The notes under the pieces are model-generated. The model saw only the letters and a list, made by a program, of their open reading frames with translations. It did not search any database and had not been told where the DNA came from. DNA of 64,000 nucleotides from DT-111 sp965263225 (GTDB lineage Bacteria; Bacteroidota; Bacteroidia; Chitinophagales; Saprospiraceae), in assembly GCA_965263225.1 (NCBI GenBank), contig CBDHHG010000020.1:1-64000 (forward strand), in the 5' to 3' direction. Each line of letters opens with the position of its first letter. Position 1 is the first letter of the stretch. A program made the translations under genes and the position numbers. This document shows, piece after piece, positions 39,909 to 48,836 of this stretch.

Positions 39909-40970
39909 CTATCTCAGTTCCTTTGAAGTGGCTAAGGCAATCACTCGACCGTTGTCACCAACTGCATTGTAGAAATGGTATACCAAGCCTTCCCACTTAA
40001 CTACCCAAGGTTTATGAGCATACGTCTTATCATACGACTCTGAAGGTGAGATCAGATCCTCTCCTTCCCAATCTGTCCAATGGATCAAATCATATGAACA
40101 GGCAAATCGCTCGAAGGCTCCCGCCTTCCAAAAAGCACCAAAGTAGAACATAACATACAGGTCATCGATCTTGGTGATCTGTGCATCGCCACATATTCCT
40201 TTGCGGCGGGTAATAACAGGATCTTCTCCATACCGCCTCCAGGAGATCATATCTTGTGAGACGGCCATTCCTATACTCTCGTAATCAGCCGTATCTCCTT
40301 TGGCATTATAGTACATGACAAAAGGATAGCCCGTATGTCTCTCCCGATCTCGAATAACTAAACTCTTGTATATAGTCTTATCTTCAAACCAACGAGCATC
40401 ATGATCTGCTGGCGAAAGTATAGGCCTATTGCTTGTTGTCCAGTCCTTGATGGCAGTCAAAGAAGGCGAACTAGCTAGCCCCACCTTCAGTCGCCCCGCT
40501 TCATAGCCATCGGCATTCCCTCCCAGGTACGTCATCCAATACTGGTCTTCAAAGCGCTCTGGTTCATAAGTCCCTCCCCAGTTAATATCCACCAAGGATA
40601 TATAACCCGCTTTCTGACTCGCATCCCAAGTCCCTTCCGTGAAGGATAGAATCCTTCCCTTTGTTTCCCAATGCAATAAATTATCGCTTTCCGCCAGCCA
40701 AGTCTCATAACCATGACCATCAAAAACAATATAAGTCATGTACCAACTCCCCTCCTTCCGAAACACCGTTGGTGAATCTACCATTTTATTGGTATCGGGA
40801 TGTTGTAGCACGATACCGTATTTATAAGGTGTCTTTATTTCTTCATAGATATCCTCCATGATCTCGGCAGGGACTACATTGGAAAGCTCTCCTGTGCTAG
40901 GTTCCTGGCAGTAGATCAAGCTGAGTAGGACAAAACAACTAGCAAGTAAAGAGGCTGTCTGCTTAGCCAT
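39909..40970 (-). CDS. GH43/GH130-like five-bladed propeller glycosidase, lipoprotein
   Basis: From the ATG at 40970 the protein (353 aa) begins with a lipoprotein signal ending LLSLIYC. The remainder shows repeated five-bladed-propeller strands of GH43/GH32/GH130 enzymes: DSPTVFRKEGSWYMTYIVFDG, ESDNLLHWETKGRIL, AVSQDMISWRRYGEDPVI, ACSYDLIHWTDW, and the late motif THKPW-like YAHKPWVVKWEGLVYHFYNA. Substrate is unknown. The upstream in-frame ATG at 41009 overlaps the stop of the preceding gene (TAATG), so translation may be coupled and the longer form remains possible. Confidence 0.8.
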   Translation of the reverse strand: MAKQTASLLASCFVLLSLIYCQEPSTGELSNVVPAEIMEDIYEEIKTPYKYGIVLQHPDTNKMVDSPTVFRKEGSWYMTYIVFDGHGYETWLAESDNLLHWETKGRILSFTEGTWDASQKAGYISLVDINWGGTYEPERFEDQYWMTYLGGNADGYEAGRLKVGLASSPSLTAIKDWTTSNRPILSPADHDARWFEDKTIYKSLVIRDRERHTGYPFVMYYNAKGDTADYESIGMAVSQDMISWRRYGEDPVITRRKGICGDAQITKIDDLYVMFYFGAFWKAGAFERFACSYDLIHWTDWEGEDLISPSESYDKTYAHKPWVVKWEGLVYHFYNAVGDNGRVIALATSKELR

Positions 40971-41008
40971 TATGCTAATAAATCGATGGTAAAGATTATT
41001 TCCCGGCA

Positions 41009-41758
41009 TTAGTAGAGCTCCTTTATACGCTGCATAGCTTTCTTAACATTCTCTATGCAGGTTCGATAAAACATAAACTTGTACATGCGATATTCGAGGG
41101 CGTTACTAACTAAAAAGCGGAATTCTTCATCTTGCAGCAAGGCTTCGCGATCACGTGGGACATAACCAATCACTTGCTTCACGCCCATTGCAATGTCGCG
41201 GGGATAGGAAATTTGAAGCGAGTCTGGCAAGGTCATAGTATATTGGAAACTGGTATCTCTGTTCACGTTGAAATGTTCCTGAAAATAAGGCAAAAAATAA
41301 GCAGCAAGATCTGGATGCAAGGTGCTTCCCTTGGCTAATCTTGGGAAATCATGATTGTATACTAGCGTGATGAGATTACGCAAGGAATCATCCTTGATCA
41401 GGTTAATACCGAAGGTCTTTAGATTTTCGTAACCAGTCATGTTAGCAAAGATGTATTCATCTCTGGTCATCCAATAAAAATCCATGATGAGAGAATCGGA
41501 ATAGGCCTTTTTCCCATCTAGAAAGTTTATCACGTTAAGGTGACTCACAAAGCCCGTTCTATGCACTACAAAGTCTCGTTCCAGATCTATCAAATTATCC
41601 TCCAATTCAAAATAAACCTGATCCATGACATCTCGCTCATTCTGGTTTCTAGTCAATTGTTCCCCGTATTGGGTGAGGTAAAAGGCAATAATCACACCTA
41701 TGATGATGATGGTGATATCAATTAAGTATTTCACCAATGGCTTGGTAAAGTTCTTCAT
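41009..41758 (-). CDS. Small membrane-anchored protein, DUF6090-like
   Basis: The 249-aa product has one N-terminal membrane helix (about 12-34, LIDITIIIIGVIIAFYLTQYGE) followed by a mainly helical, charged domain (RDVMDQVYFELEDNLIDLERDF...). This resembles DUF6090-type proteins of Bacteroidota, whose function is not known. It is upstream of, and overlaps, the GH43/130-like gene (TAATG), so the two are one transcription unit. The ATG at 41758 is preferred over a TTG at 41776. Confidence 0.65.
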   Translation of the reverse strand: MKNFTKPLVKYLIDITIIIIGVIIAFYLTQYGEQLTRNQNERDVMDQVYFELEDNLIDLERDFVVHRTGFVSHLNVINFLDGKKAYSDSLIMDFYWMTRDEYIFANMTGYENLKTFGINLIKDDSLRNLITLVYNHDFPRLAKGSTLHPDLAAYFLPYFQEHFNVNRDTSFQYTMTLPDSLQISYPRDIAMGVKQVIGYVPRDREALLQDEEFRFLVSNALEYRMYKFMFYRTCIENVKKAMQRIKELY

Positions 41759-42026
41759 CCGTAAATAATGAGACAATAAATGATCAGTTATTAGGCTTAA
41801 CTTTGGATTTTCGGTTTCCCGTAAATCCCTATCTTTATAAGAAAGCTTACACGAAGCAACAACTCCGCTTAAGATCGAAACATTCTAGGGTAAGCCCAAA
41901 ATAATCAGCACTTTCTGATCTTGCCAACATCAATAGTTTAAAATCAACCTTCCTTTTACCTGGAGGAGTAGTCTCGTCTATACCTAATGTTGGAGTATAG
42001 GAGATAAATTATCACAATCCGACAAG

Positions 42027-43007
42027 ATGAATAAGTTATTCTACATTTTAGCGTTTCTGATGGTATCTTCTATGGGGATGGGGCAAGTAGAAAAAGGCGA
42101 CATCTTCATAAATCCCAGCCTCAGCATTTCACACCGCCCTTCCCCTTGGGATACTAGAACGGGCTATGCTCTAGCATTTGACATGGGATTTTTTGCCACG
42201 GATCACTTGATGTTGGGGTTCGGGCTAAGCAGCAGACTCAATTATAAGGGCAATTGGGATAGCTATGGAGGGATTCGAAGTCTGCTCCGATATTACTACT
42301 GGCAAAAGGATAAGCATAGCCTCTTTCTACACAATCAATTTTCTTATCAAGCCCGTACATTTTCTTCTCTACTTGGCCTCGGCTGGAACCTAGCTCTAAA
42401 CCAGTCCATCGCCCTGGAAAGTTTGCTTAGCTATCAACATGCCCTACCAAAATCTGGTGACAATTACGCTGCCATGGCGCTGGAAATCAACTTAGTTTTC
42501 TTCCTAAATAAATCGCTACGAGCACAGTACGAAACCTGGCCTTCTCCCCTATCACAAGGCAACTGGATGATTGGAGGCTCAATGGCCTTATTTGGCAAAG
42601 ATCCCACACAAACCCAAATTGAAGTCCATCCTAAGATCGGCTATTTTCTAAGCGATCGCTTAGTGGCTGGCGCGAGGATTAGATATGCTAGCATTCGAGA
42701 AGGCGACCTATTTCCAATACAGTTAACGATTTGGGAAGCTACGCCATTTTTCCGCTTTTTTGTCAGTTCTATCCCCTCTAATGTATTTGCCTTTCTAGGT
42801 GCCAGTGTGGGACATTATGCACAAACCTTTCTTGGAGATGATGCGCCCGAAACGGCAATCCAAGCTGCTGCGGAACTGGGATTCGGTTTTATGGTATCTC
42901 CATACGTTGCCTTTGATCTACGATTAGAATATCAAAGTATCGGCCGACTAGCTGAAAATCGCAACTGGAATTTTGACTTTGGTTTTCAATATTTCCTAAC
43001 CCCCTGA
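42027..43007 (+). CDS. Probable outer-membrane beta-barrel protein
   Basis: The 326-aa protein has a signal peptide (NKLFYILAFLMVSSMGMGQ) and alternating hydrophobic strands with aromatic girdles throughout (SHRPSPWDTRTGYALAFDMGFF, LFLHNQFSYQARTF, LRAQYETWPSPL, FDLRLEYQSIGRL) ending in an aromatic C-terminal strand FDFGFQYFLTP, typical of outer-membrane barrels. Two halves look related, each with an NPSLSIS- or HPKIGYF-like opening strand. No specific family is recognised. It lies upstream of the PadR gene (81-nt gap). Confidence 0.6.
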   Translation: MNKLFYILAFLMVSSMGMGQVEKGDIFINPSLSISHRPSPWDTRTGYALAFDMGFFATDHLMLGFGLSSRLNYKGNWDSYGGIRSLLRYYYWQKDKHSLFLHNQFSYQARTFSSLLGLGWNLALNQSIALESLLSYQHALPKSGDNYAAMALEINLVFFLNKSLRAQYETWPSPLSQGNWMIGGSMALFGKDPTQTQIEVHPKIGYFLSDRLVAGARIRYASIREGDLFPIQLTIWEATPFFRFFVSSIPSNVFAFLGASVGHYAQTFLGDDAPETAIQAAAELGFGFMVSPYVAFDLRLEYQSIGRLAENRNWNFDFGFQYFLTP

Positions 43008-43030
43008 AGAAGCTTATCTGGCAGGCAAAG

Positions 43031-43086
43031 TATTTCCTTTGCAAAAGTGAAAGATATTTATTAGTTTTACTTTTGCAAAAGAAATA
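43031..43086 (+). promoter_or_regulatory. PadR operator and promoter in a 23-bp inverted repeat
   Basis: 43031-43053 and 43064-43086 are inverse complements over 23 nt with three mismatches, around a 10-nt centre. Both arms contain tttgcaaaag. The right arm also holds tacttttg (43068-43075), a match to TAnnTTTG, 13 nt before the PadR ATG. Repressor binding would cover the promoter, so autoregulation is likely. Confidence 0.65.
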
Positions 43087-43088
43087 TC

Positions 43089-43427
43089 ATGCAAAGAGTA
43101 CATCTCGGAGAATTCGAAGAATTGATATTATTGATCGTAGCTATTCTAAACGGCGAAGGCTATGGGGTATTGGTTATGGAGGAATTAGAACGTCAAACGG
43201 GGCGCAACGTGAACATTAGCGCGGTACATGCAGCACTCCGACGCTTGGAATCCAAGAAATTCATCAAATCTTCCTGGAGTGAAGCCACGGCCGAACGGGG
43301 TGGAAGGCGCAAGCGATTATTTCAGATTACGCAGGAAGGTCAGGCAGCGATGCAGCAGGTGATGGATACTCGTGCCAAACTATGGGGCCTGGTACCCAAA
43401 ATCGGCCCCAACCTGTCTTTCTCCTAG
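43089..43427 (+). CDS. PadR-family transcriptional regulator
   Basis: The 112-aa protein is a PadR winged helix: LGEFEELILLIVAILNGEGYGVLVMEELERQTGRNVNISAVHAALRRLESKKFIKSSW, then ERGGRRKRLFQITQEGQAAMQ. In Bacteroidota such genes usually precede an ABC-type permease gene; here none follows on the same strand. A long inverted repeat covers its promoter. Confidence 0.9.
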   Translation: MQRVHLGEFEELILLIVAILNGEGYGVLVMEELERQTGRNVNISAVHAALRRLESKKFIKSSWSEATAERGGRRKRLFQITQEGQAAMQQVMDTRAKLWGLVPKIGPNLSFS

Positions 43428-43428
43428 C

Positions 43429-43536
43429 CTAGGCTACAGCCGTTTTCTCCGCTTTGAGCGATAAACGCTCCTTTCTCAACCAAACCACATAGCTCGCAAT
43501 CGCAATATCAAAGCCTAAACAAACCGACGAATACTT
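43429..43536 (-). pseudogene. Possible C-terminal remnant of a membrane protein
   Basis: A 36-codon open stretch on the minus strand, bounded by a stop on its upstream side, encodes LGFDIAIASYVVWLRKERL, a membrane helix with a basic border, and ends at a stop overlapping the PadR gene end by a few bases' distance. It looks like the last helix of a transporter or permease. No start codon fits. It may be the trace of a lost PadR partner, or chance. Confidence 0.2.
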
Positions 43537-43562
43537 CTATCCAAAATGACTCCATAATATTG

Positions 43563-46500
43563 TTATTGGCTCGTAGGTAAACCCAATGCCTGGAACCGAA
43601 AGGTAAAGGTATAGCTTTCGACGGGCAAGCGATACTTTTCCATGGGTTGGCTTAACCAAGAATCAATTCCTCCAATACCCATCTGTCGGTGGTCAAGACA
43701 AAGAGAAATCGACTCTCCTTTTTGTAAATCGAAAGGATGGCGGCTACCACGAGCTTTCGAGCTTAATTCTTCGGGAGTAAACCATAGAGCTGTCATACCA
43801 AAAGTAGGTGTGCCCGAAAACTGGATCCCCTGTCCGGCCTGATTTTGGAAGATCACCCACTGTACCTCTTCTTTATTGCCATTTTCTTGGGGACTTAGAT
43901 AGGGTACATATTGCTCTTCTACAGTACTTCGGTAACGTCCAACTGGGGCAGCCATTTTCCGATCCGGATAGTTTTCCAAAGGACCTCGCCCCAGCCATTC
44001 CAGCTGATCAAAGGCAGGTGCCAGCATACAATGGATTCCTTGACGAGGCATATCAGGGAAGGCGGTATCATTGGGCAGGAAGGTGCTCTTCACTTGTACC
44101 TCCCCTTTATCATTGATTGTATATTCTATCAGATATTGAGCATTCACATCCAGCAGATCCAGAGTCGTTTTAACGGTAAAAGCAGCGGTTGATTCCTTAA
44201 TGATGGACCATTGTGTACTCTGACAGCGAGCATTGGCCCCAGCATGGCGCCAGATTGCCATTTCATCTGGCATTTCATACCCCCAATCATTATCCACCGG
44301 TGCCCGCCAGAAATTAGGTATCGGGCTTTGAGTGAAGAAGGAAACGCCTTTACTGGTATATTGCTCGATCAACCCTGTTTGGGCACTAATGACAAGACTG
44401 AAGTCCGGTCCGGAGATACCCAACAAATTATTGAGGTGCACAATATCCAGGGCTTGCTGCATGGTGTAGGAGAAGGCTGGAGTCACCGGTTTCCTCAATT
44501 CCATCTGTGCTGTAGCAACTTCAAATTCAGCAGGGAAGTGAGTGGTTTCTTCTACAATTCTTATCCTGAGATCAAGATAGGTAGCAGCTTTCCCCTTAGC
44601 AAAGTCACTTGGTACAGGTAGAGCGTATGTCTGGATTTCACCAGCCTCAATCCCTTCTACAGACAAGCTACCTTCAAGCGTTTCCCCAGAAGCTCGCCAG
44701 CAGCGCCAGTCCAGTCTAAGGTTTGTGAGCGGGATGAAATCGTAGCTGTTTCGAACCTGTAATGCCCCAGTTGACAGATCAAAATCCTCGATAATAACAT
44801 ATTGATATAGGCGCTTAACCTCATAATAGGAAGGATGAGGGGTCCGATCAGGTCGAACTATACCGTTAATGCAGAAATTATTGTCGCTGGGTACATCTTT
44901 CGGGCCAAAATCTCCTCCAAAGGCCCAATATTGCTCCCCTTTTTCATTAATAGCCACCAAACCTTGATCTACCCAATCCCAAACAAAGCCACCTTGCAGA
45001 CATGGATAGCGGTTGATGACCTCCCAATAGTCCACAAAATTACCCAGGCTATTGCCCATGGCATGGGCATATTCACACATGATTAAGGGTCTATAGGGTT
45101 CCCTCTGGGCATAGGCCTCCAATGCCTTTGGCGTAGGATACATAGGGCAAACAATATCGGTATGCGGAGCTTCAAACGCTTGCTCATATTGAACGGGACG
45201 ACTGTCATCCTTCTCTTTCAACCAAGCTGCCGTAGCCTCAAAATTCACCCCATCTCCCGCCTCATTTCCCAAAGACCAGACGATAATAGAAGGGTGATTT
45301 TTCGTACGCTCAAACATTCGAACGGTACGATCCATATGCGCTGGGCCCCACGTCACATCTTTCGCCAAGCTTTCTTCCTCAAACCCCATTCCGTGAGATT
45401 CGATATTGGGTTCATCTACTACATACAAGCCATGCTCATCACACAATTCATACCATCTGGCTTGATTGGGGTAATGGCTATTTCTTACCGCATTGATATT
45501 ACATTGCTTCATGAGTCGGATGTCCTCCAACATGCTCTCCTCCGTGATCACGTGCCCCGTATGCTGGTCGTGCTCATGCCGATTCACCCCCTTAATGGTG
45601 ATTGCTTTACCGTTGACCAGCAGTTGTGCATCCTTAATTTCTATCCTCCGAAATCCGGTCCGACAGCCAACCACTTCTTGAACGTTTCCTTCTTGTCCCC
45701 TAAGCGTAAAGACGGAGCGGTATAGGTAAGGGGATTCCGCGGTCCATGTCTTCACCCCTGGCACCTCCAGTTGCCACTGCCAATATTCTTCTTCTCCTTT
45801 TCCCACGAGCACTTCTTCATTCCTTTCTAAAACGACCTTTTCTTCTGCGTCTAATAACTGATAGGTAAGTTGATAAGGTTGGGACAGCTCCTCTCCATAA
45901 TTAACCACTTGCAACTGAACCTCTAATCGTCCATCGTGATAAACCTCATCGAGCCCTCCTTTAACGAAGAAGTCACGCACATGCATCTTTGGTGTTGACC
46001 ACAGGAAGACATCGCGATGGATACCGCTAAGTCGCCAATAATCCTGGCATTCCAAATAAGAACCATCCGACCATCTATACACTTCCACTGCGAGGGTATT
46101 TTCTCCCTCTTGCAAGTGTTGGGTTACATCAAATTCTACTGGTGTTTTACCATCTTGGTTGTAGCCCAGCCAGACGCCATTCAACCAAAAATGGGCGGCT
46201 GATTTCACAGCTGCAAAGTGCAAAAAGACGTTTCTGCCCTCCCAATTCTCCGGCACCTTAAAAGTACGTCGATACGAACCAACGGGATTATAGTCATGCG
46301 GAATGAAAGGCGGATTCTTCTCAAAAGGATATCGATCATTCACGTAAATCGGCACATCGTATCCTTCGATCTCCCAATTGGAAGGTACTGCAACCTCGTC
46401 CCATGCACTCGCATCATAAGAGGGCTCAAAAAAGGCCTGCGGCCGGTCGGCTGGGCATTGGTTCATTTGAAAACGCCATTTCCCATTTAAAGATTGGCAC

Positions 46501-46670
46501 CATTTGGACTCCAGGCGAGATAAAGTTTGAAGCTCTCTTAGGGAGGAAAAGGGCATCAGATTCGCATGAGGTGCTTCCTGGTTTATATTAAAGATTGTAG
46601 GATCTTCCCAGAAGGGGCCATTCGCTTGGATCTCTTCCCTTTTTAGTCGGTTCACAATTCGTGGATTCAT
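43563..46670 (-). CDS. GH2 beta-galactosidase, LacZ type
   Basis: The 1035-aa protein has the full LacZ layout: sugar-binding jelly-roll (WEDPTIFNINQEAPHANL...GSYRRTFKVP, residues 20-220), Ig-like domain, TIM barrel with GVNRHEHD (about 361-368), acid/base Glu470 (WSLGNE) and nucleophile Glu533 (MCEYAHAMGN), then the C-terminal Bgal_small_N domain (residues about 750-1025, LEWLGRGPLENYPDRK). No signal peptide is visible, so it may be cytoplasmic. It is the last gene of the SusCD cluster, 10 nt after the T9SS protein, and would remove terminal beta-galactose from imported oligosaccharides. Confidence 0.95.
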   Translation of the reverse strand: MNPRIVNRLKREEIQANGPFWEDPTIFNINQEAPHANLMPFSSLRELQTLSRLESKWCQSLNGKWRFQMNQCPADRPQAFFEPSYDASAWDEVAVPSNWEIEGYDVPIYVNDRYPFEKNPPFIPHDYNPVGSYRRTFKVPENWEGRNVFLHFAAVKSAAHFWLNGVWLGYNQDGKTPVEFDVTQHLQEGENTLAVEVYRWSDGSYLECQDYWRLSGIHRDVFLWSTPKMHVRDFFVKGGLDEVYHDGRLEVQLQVVNYGEELSQPYQLTYQLLDAEEKVVLERNEEVLVGKGEEEYWQWQLEVPGVKTWTAESPYLYRSVFTLRGQEGNVQEVVGCRTGFRRIEIKDAQLLVNGKAITIKGVNRHEHDQHTGHVITEESMLEDIRLMKQCNINAVRNSHYPNQARWYELCDEHGLYVVDEPNIESHGMGFEEESLAKDVTWGPAHMDRTVRMFERTKNHPSIIVWSLGNEAGDGVNFEATAAWLKEKDDSRPVQYEQAFEAPHTDIVCPMYPTPKALEAYAQREPYRPLIMCEYAHAMGNSLGNFVDYWEVINRYPCLQGGFVWDWVDQGLVAINEKGEQYWAFGGDFGPKDVPSDNNFCINGIVRPDRTPHPSYYEVKRLYQYVIIEDFDLSTGALQVRNSYDFIPLTNLRLDWRCWRASGETLEGSLSVEGIEAGEIQTYALPVPSDFAKGKAATYLDLRIRIVEETTHFPAEFEVATAQMELRKPVTPAFSYTMQQALDIVHLNNLLGISGPDFSLVISAQTGLIEQYTSKGVSFFTQSPIPNFWRAPVDNDWGYEMPDEMAIWRHAGANARCQSTQWSIIKESTAAFTVKTTLDLLDVNAQYLIEYTINDKGEVQVKSTFLPNDTAFPDMPRQGIHCMLAPAFDQLEWLGRGPLENYPDRKMAAPVGRYRSTVEEQYVPYLSPQENGNKEEVQWVIFQNQAGQGIQFSGTPTFGMTALWFTPEELSSKARGSRHPFDLQKGESISLCLDHRQMGIGGIDSWLSQPMEKYRLPVESYTFTFRFQALGLPTSQ

Positions 46671-46680
46671 GAAATATTGC

Positions 46681-48774
46681 TCAATAGGTCAGTAAAATAC
46701 TACCATTATATCGCTGTAATTCACCATTTACTAGCTTAACGGTACAAGTATACACATATACGCCTGGATTCATCTTTTCCCCCGCTCCTACTTCCCCATT
46801 CCAGCCACAAGCGGGATCATTCAGTGGGCAGTCCATTCGACTAAAGAGCTGTTGTCCCCATCTGTCATAAATAGAAATATCTACTATTCGCTCCACTCCT
46901 ATTCCCCCATATACGACAAATACATCATTGACTCCATCTCCATTTGGAGAAAACGCATTAGGTATAAAGACATTAGCCCGACGATCTACCTGTAGTAGAA
47001 AATCAGCCTCCAACACACAACCTAGGTCGTCCGTCACTACCAGTCGAAAGGAGGTAGTCTGTAAAGCCAATACTTCCGTTTTTGCACAGGACGAGCAACT
47101 CAGGCTATCTTTCGGAAACCACTCAAAAGTCAGGCTTCCCATGGCATCAGTCAAGCCATCTAATACTATCTTTTCCCCCAAACTCGCCTGGGAGGGTCCC
47201 GTAATTACGAGAGTAGGTTCAAAGGGTTGTGGTACCTGGATCTCTTCACTGGCCGTACATCCATTGGTATCTTGTACCACCAGTTCATAACCACCTGGAG
47301 CCACAGCTTGAATCAGCGTACCAGCTTGAAAATTTGCTCCAACAAGTCCATATTGCCAAGGAGCCGTTCCTCCCACGGCCAGCGCTTCGATTTGACCTTG
47401 TACCTTTCCATTACAAACCCAACTTGTTGCCACTCCACTTACCTCTAAGACCGGAGGCTCCGCCAGCAGTATACTTCTTGTGGCTTCGCAGCCTTTTGCG
47501 TCCGTAACGCTCAGAGAGTATATACCCGCTGCTACTTCAGCGCGCAGCGGCAAAGAGCTATTATCTTCCCATTGATAAGTGAATGGTGCTAAGCCTGCTA
47601 TCACTTCCACCTCGATACTGCCATCTGAATCACCAAAACAGGAAGGCATCCACAAATCGGCTTGAATAGCCGAAGTCGTTAGGTATACTGCCGTTAAACA
47701 GACGACCGTATCGCAGGATTCTCCTTCTGAGATCAAACTACATAGCACGGTATCCTGGGAGATGGTATTACCATAAAAGTCAAAAACTTCACCGGGACAT
47801 AAGGTATCTACCCGCACATACTCAAATAAAGTGTCCAGTAAGCCAACATTGACGACTACCAATGAGTCGCAATTGTGTATACTAGTAAATTGAAAGGTCT
47901 CACTTGTCCCAGGATTCATTGACATTCCATTGTACAAAAAGGAACTTCCACCACAAATGGCTGTATCAATCGTTAAGACCGGGATATTCTCCACTACAAC
48001 TAAAAAAGAATCACGATAGATTTCACCTAACGCTACAAATGAAAAATCATCCAAAGCGAAGTCATTCCCATTCGGATTGGTATTCTGGTTTACTACGCAG
48101 ATTTCGGCTTCTAGTTCCGAACCAGAAGTCCAGGTAGCGTAGAATTGTCGCCAAACACAGGTATTGACAGGGGGGCTAAAAGGTGAGCCTAAGGCTTGCC
48201 CGTTGATCGAGAATTGTAGCCGGGCGGGATTGGAAGGTAAAACCGTACTTACCCAAGTAGAAAAGGCATACGCTGTGTTGGCCTGTATTTGCACCGTTTG
48301 GCACCATACTTCCTGGTTGGCAACCGGAGAGCCATCCACTACCATAAGCTGCCCTGCGCCTGTGGTATGATCTCGGCAATCCGAAAAGAATTGCGGACTG
48401 AGGTCCCGACCACTCGAAAAAACGCCATATACGCCTTGGGTAGGATTTGCTCCGGGTGAATAAATATATTGGCTGCTAAACCCCACATTGCCTTGACTAA
48501 AATCTCCGTTTACGATCAGATTGTCTCCATTTGCCGCAATCCCTTCAACGGTATAGAGGGTGGTTTGGGAAGGGCGTGCTATCGGTCTAGCAATGGTGGG
48601 ATTATCCAATTGGACTGAAGGCGTCCAGCGATAGGCAGCAAAACTCGTATCTGCTAATAAGCTTACGGGCTCACCAGCTTCGCAAATGTAAAGGGTATCC
48701 ATAGCTGCTTGCAGTCCCTCTAAGCGAAAGCCGATAAGCCCGATAAGCCATATGCAATAACAATAGTATTTCAT
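46681..48774 (-). CDS. Secreted protein with SprB-like repeat and T9SS (gliding-type) C-terminal domain
   Basis: The 697-aa product has a signal peptide (CYCIWLIGLIGFRLEGLQA). Residues about 65-245 form a carbohydrate-binding-like beta module (NLIVNGDFSQGNVGF ... NDFALDDFSFV). A SprB-like repeat lies around 375-440 (SCFGDSDGSIEVEVIAG, GIYSLSVTDAKGC). The last ~95 residues are a CHU_C/gliding motility-associated domain (FIPNAFSPNGDGVNDVF, YDRWGQQLF, GVYVYTC), a signal for export and anchoring by the type IX system. Position, 62 nt after the cytochrome gene and 10 nt before the beta-galactosidase, suggests a surface substrate-binding role. Confidence 0.88.
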   Translation of the reverse strand: MKYYCYCIWLIGLIGFRLEGLQAAMDTLYICEAGEPVSLLADTSFAAYRWTPSVQLDNPTIARPIARPSQTTLYTVEGIAANGDNLIVNGDFSQGNVGFSSQYIYSPGANPTQGVYGVFSSGRDLSPQFFSDCRDHTTGAGQLMVVDGSPVANQEVWCQTVQIQANTAYAFSTWVSTVLPSNPARLQFSINGQALGSPFSPPVNTCVWRQFYATWTSGSELEAEICVVNQNTNPNGNDFALDDFSFVALGEIYRDSFLVVVENIPVLTIDTAICGGSSFLYNGMSMNPGTSETFQFTSIHNCDSLVVVNVGLLDTLFEYVRVDTLCPGEVFDFYGNTISQDTVLCSLISEGESCDTVVCLTAVYLTTSAIQADLWMPSCFGDSDGSIEVEVIAGLAPFTYQWEDNSSLPLRAEVAAGIYSLSVTDAKGCEATRSILLAEPPVLEVSGVATSWVCNGKVQGQIEALAVGGTAPWQYGLVGANFQAGTLIQAVAPGGYELVVQDTNGCTASEEIQVPQPFEPTLVITGPSQASLGEKIVLDGLTDAMGSLTFEWFPKDSLSCSSCAKTEVLALQTTSFRLVVTDDLGCVLEADFLLQVDRRANVFIPNAFSPNGDGVNDVFVVYGGIGVERIVDISIYDRWGQQLFSRMDCPLNDPACGWNGEVGAGEKMNPGVYVYTCTVKLVNGELQRYNGSILLTY

Positions 48775-48836
48775 TTTGTACCTATGTATGCCCTGCCCTA
48801 TCTCAACTCGATATGCCGAAGTCTATCTTCCGCCGT

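Noticed and set aside
44211..46591. Multiple plus-strand open frames across the beta-galactosidase gene
   Set aside because: They lie opposite a complete GH2 enzyme with intact catalytic residues and show no domain of their own.
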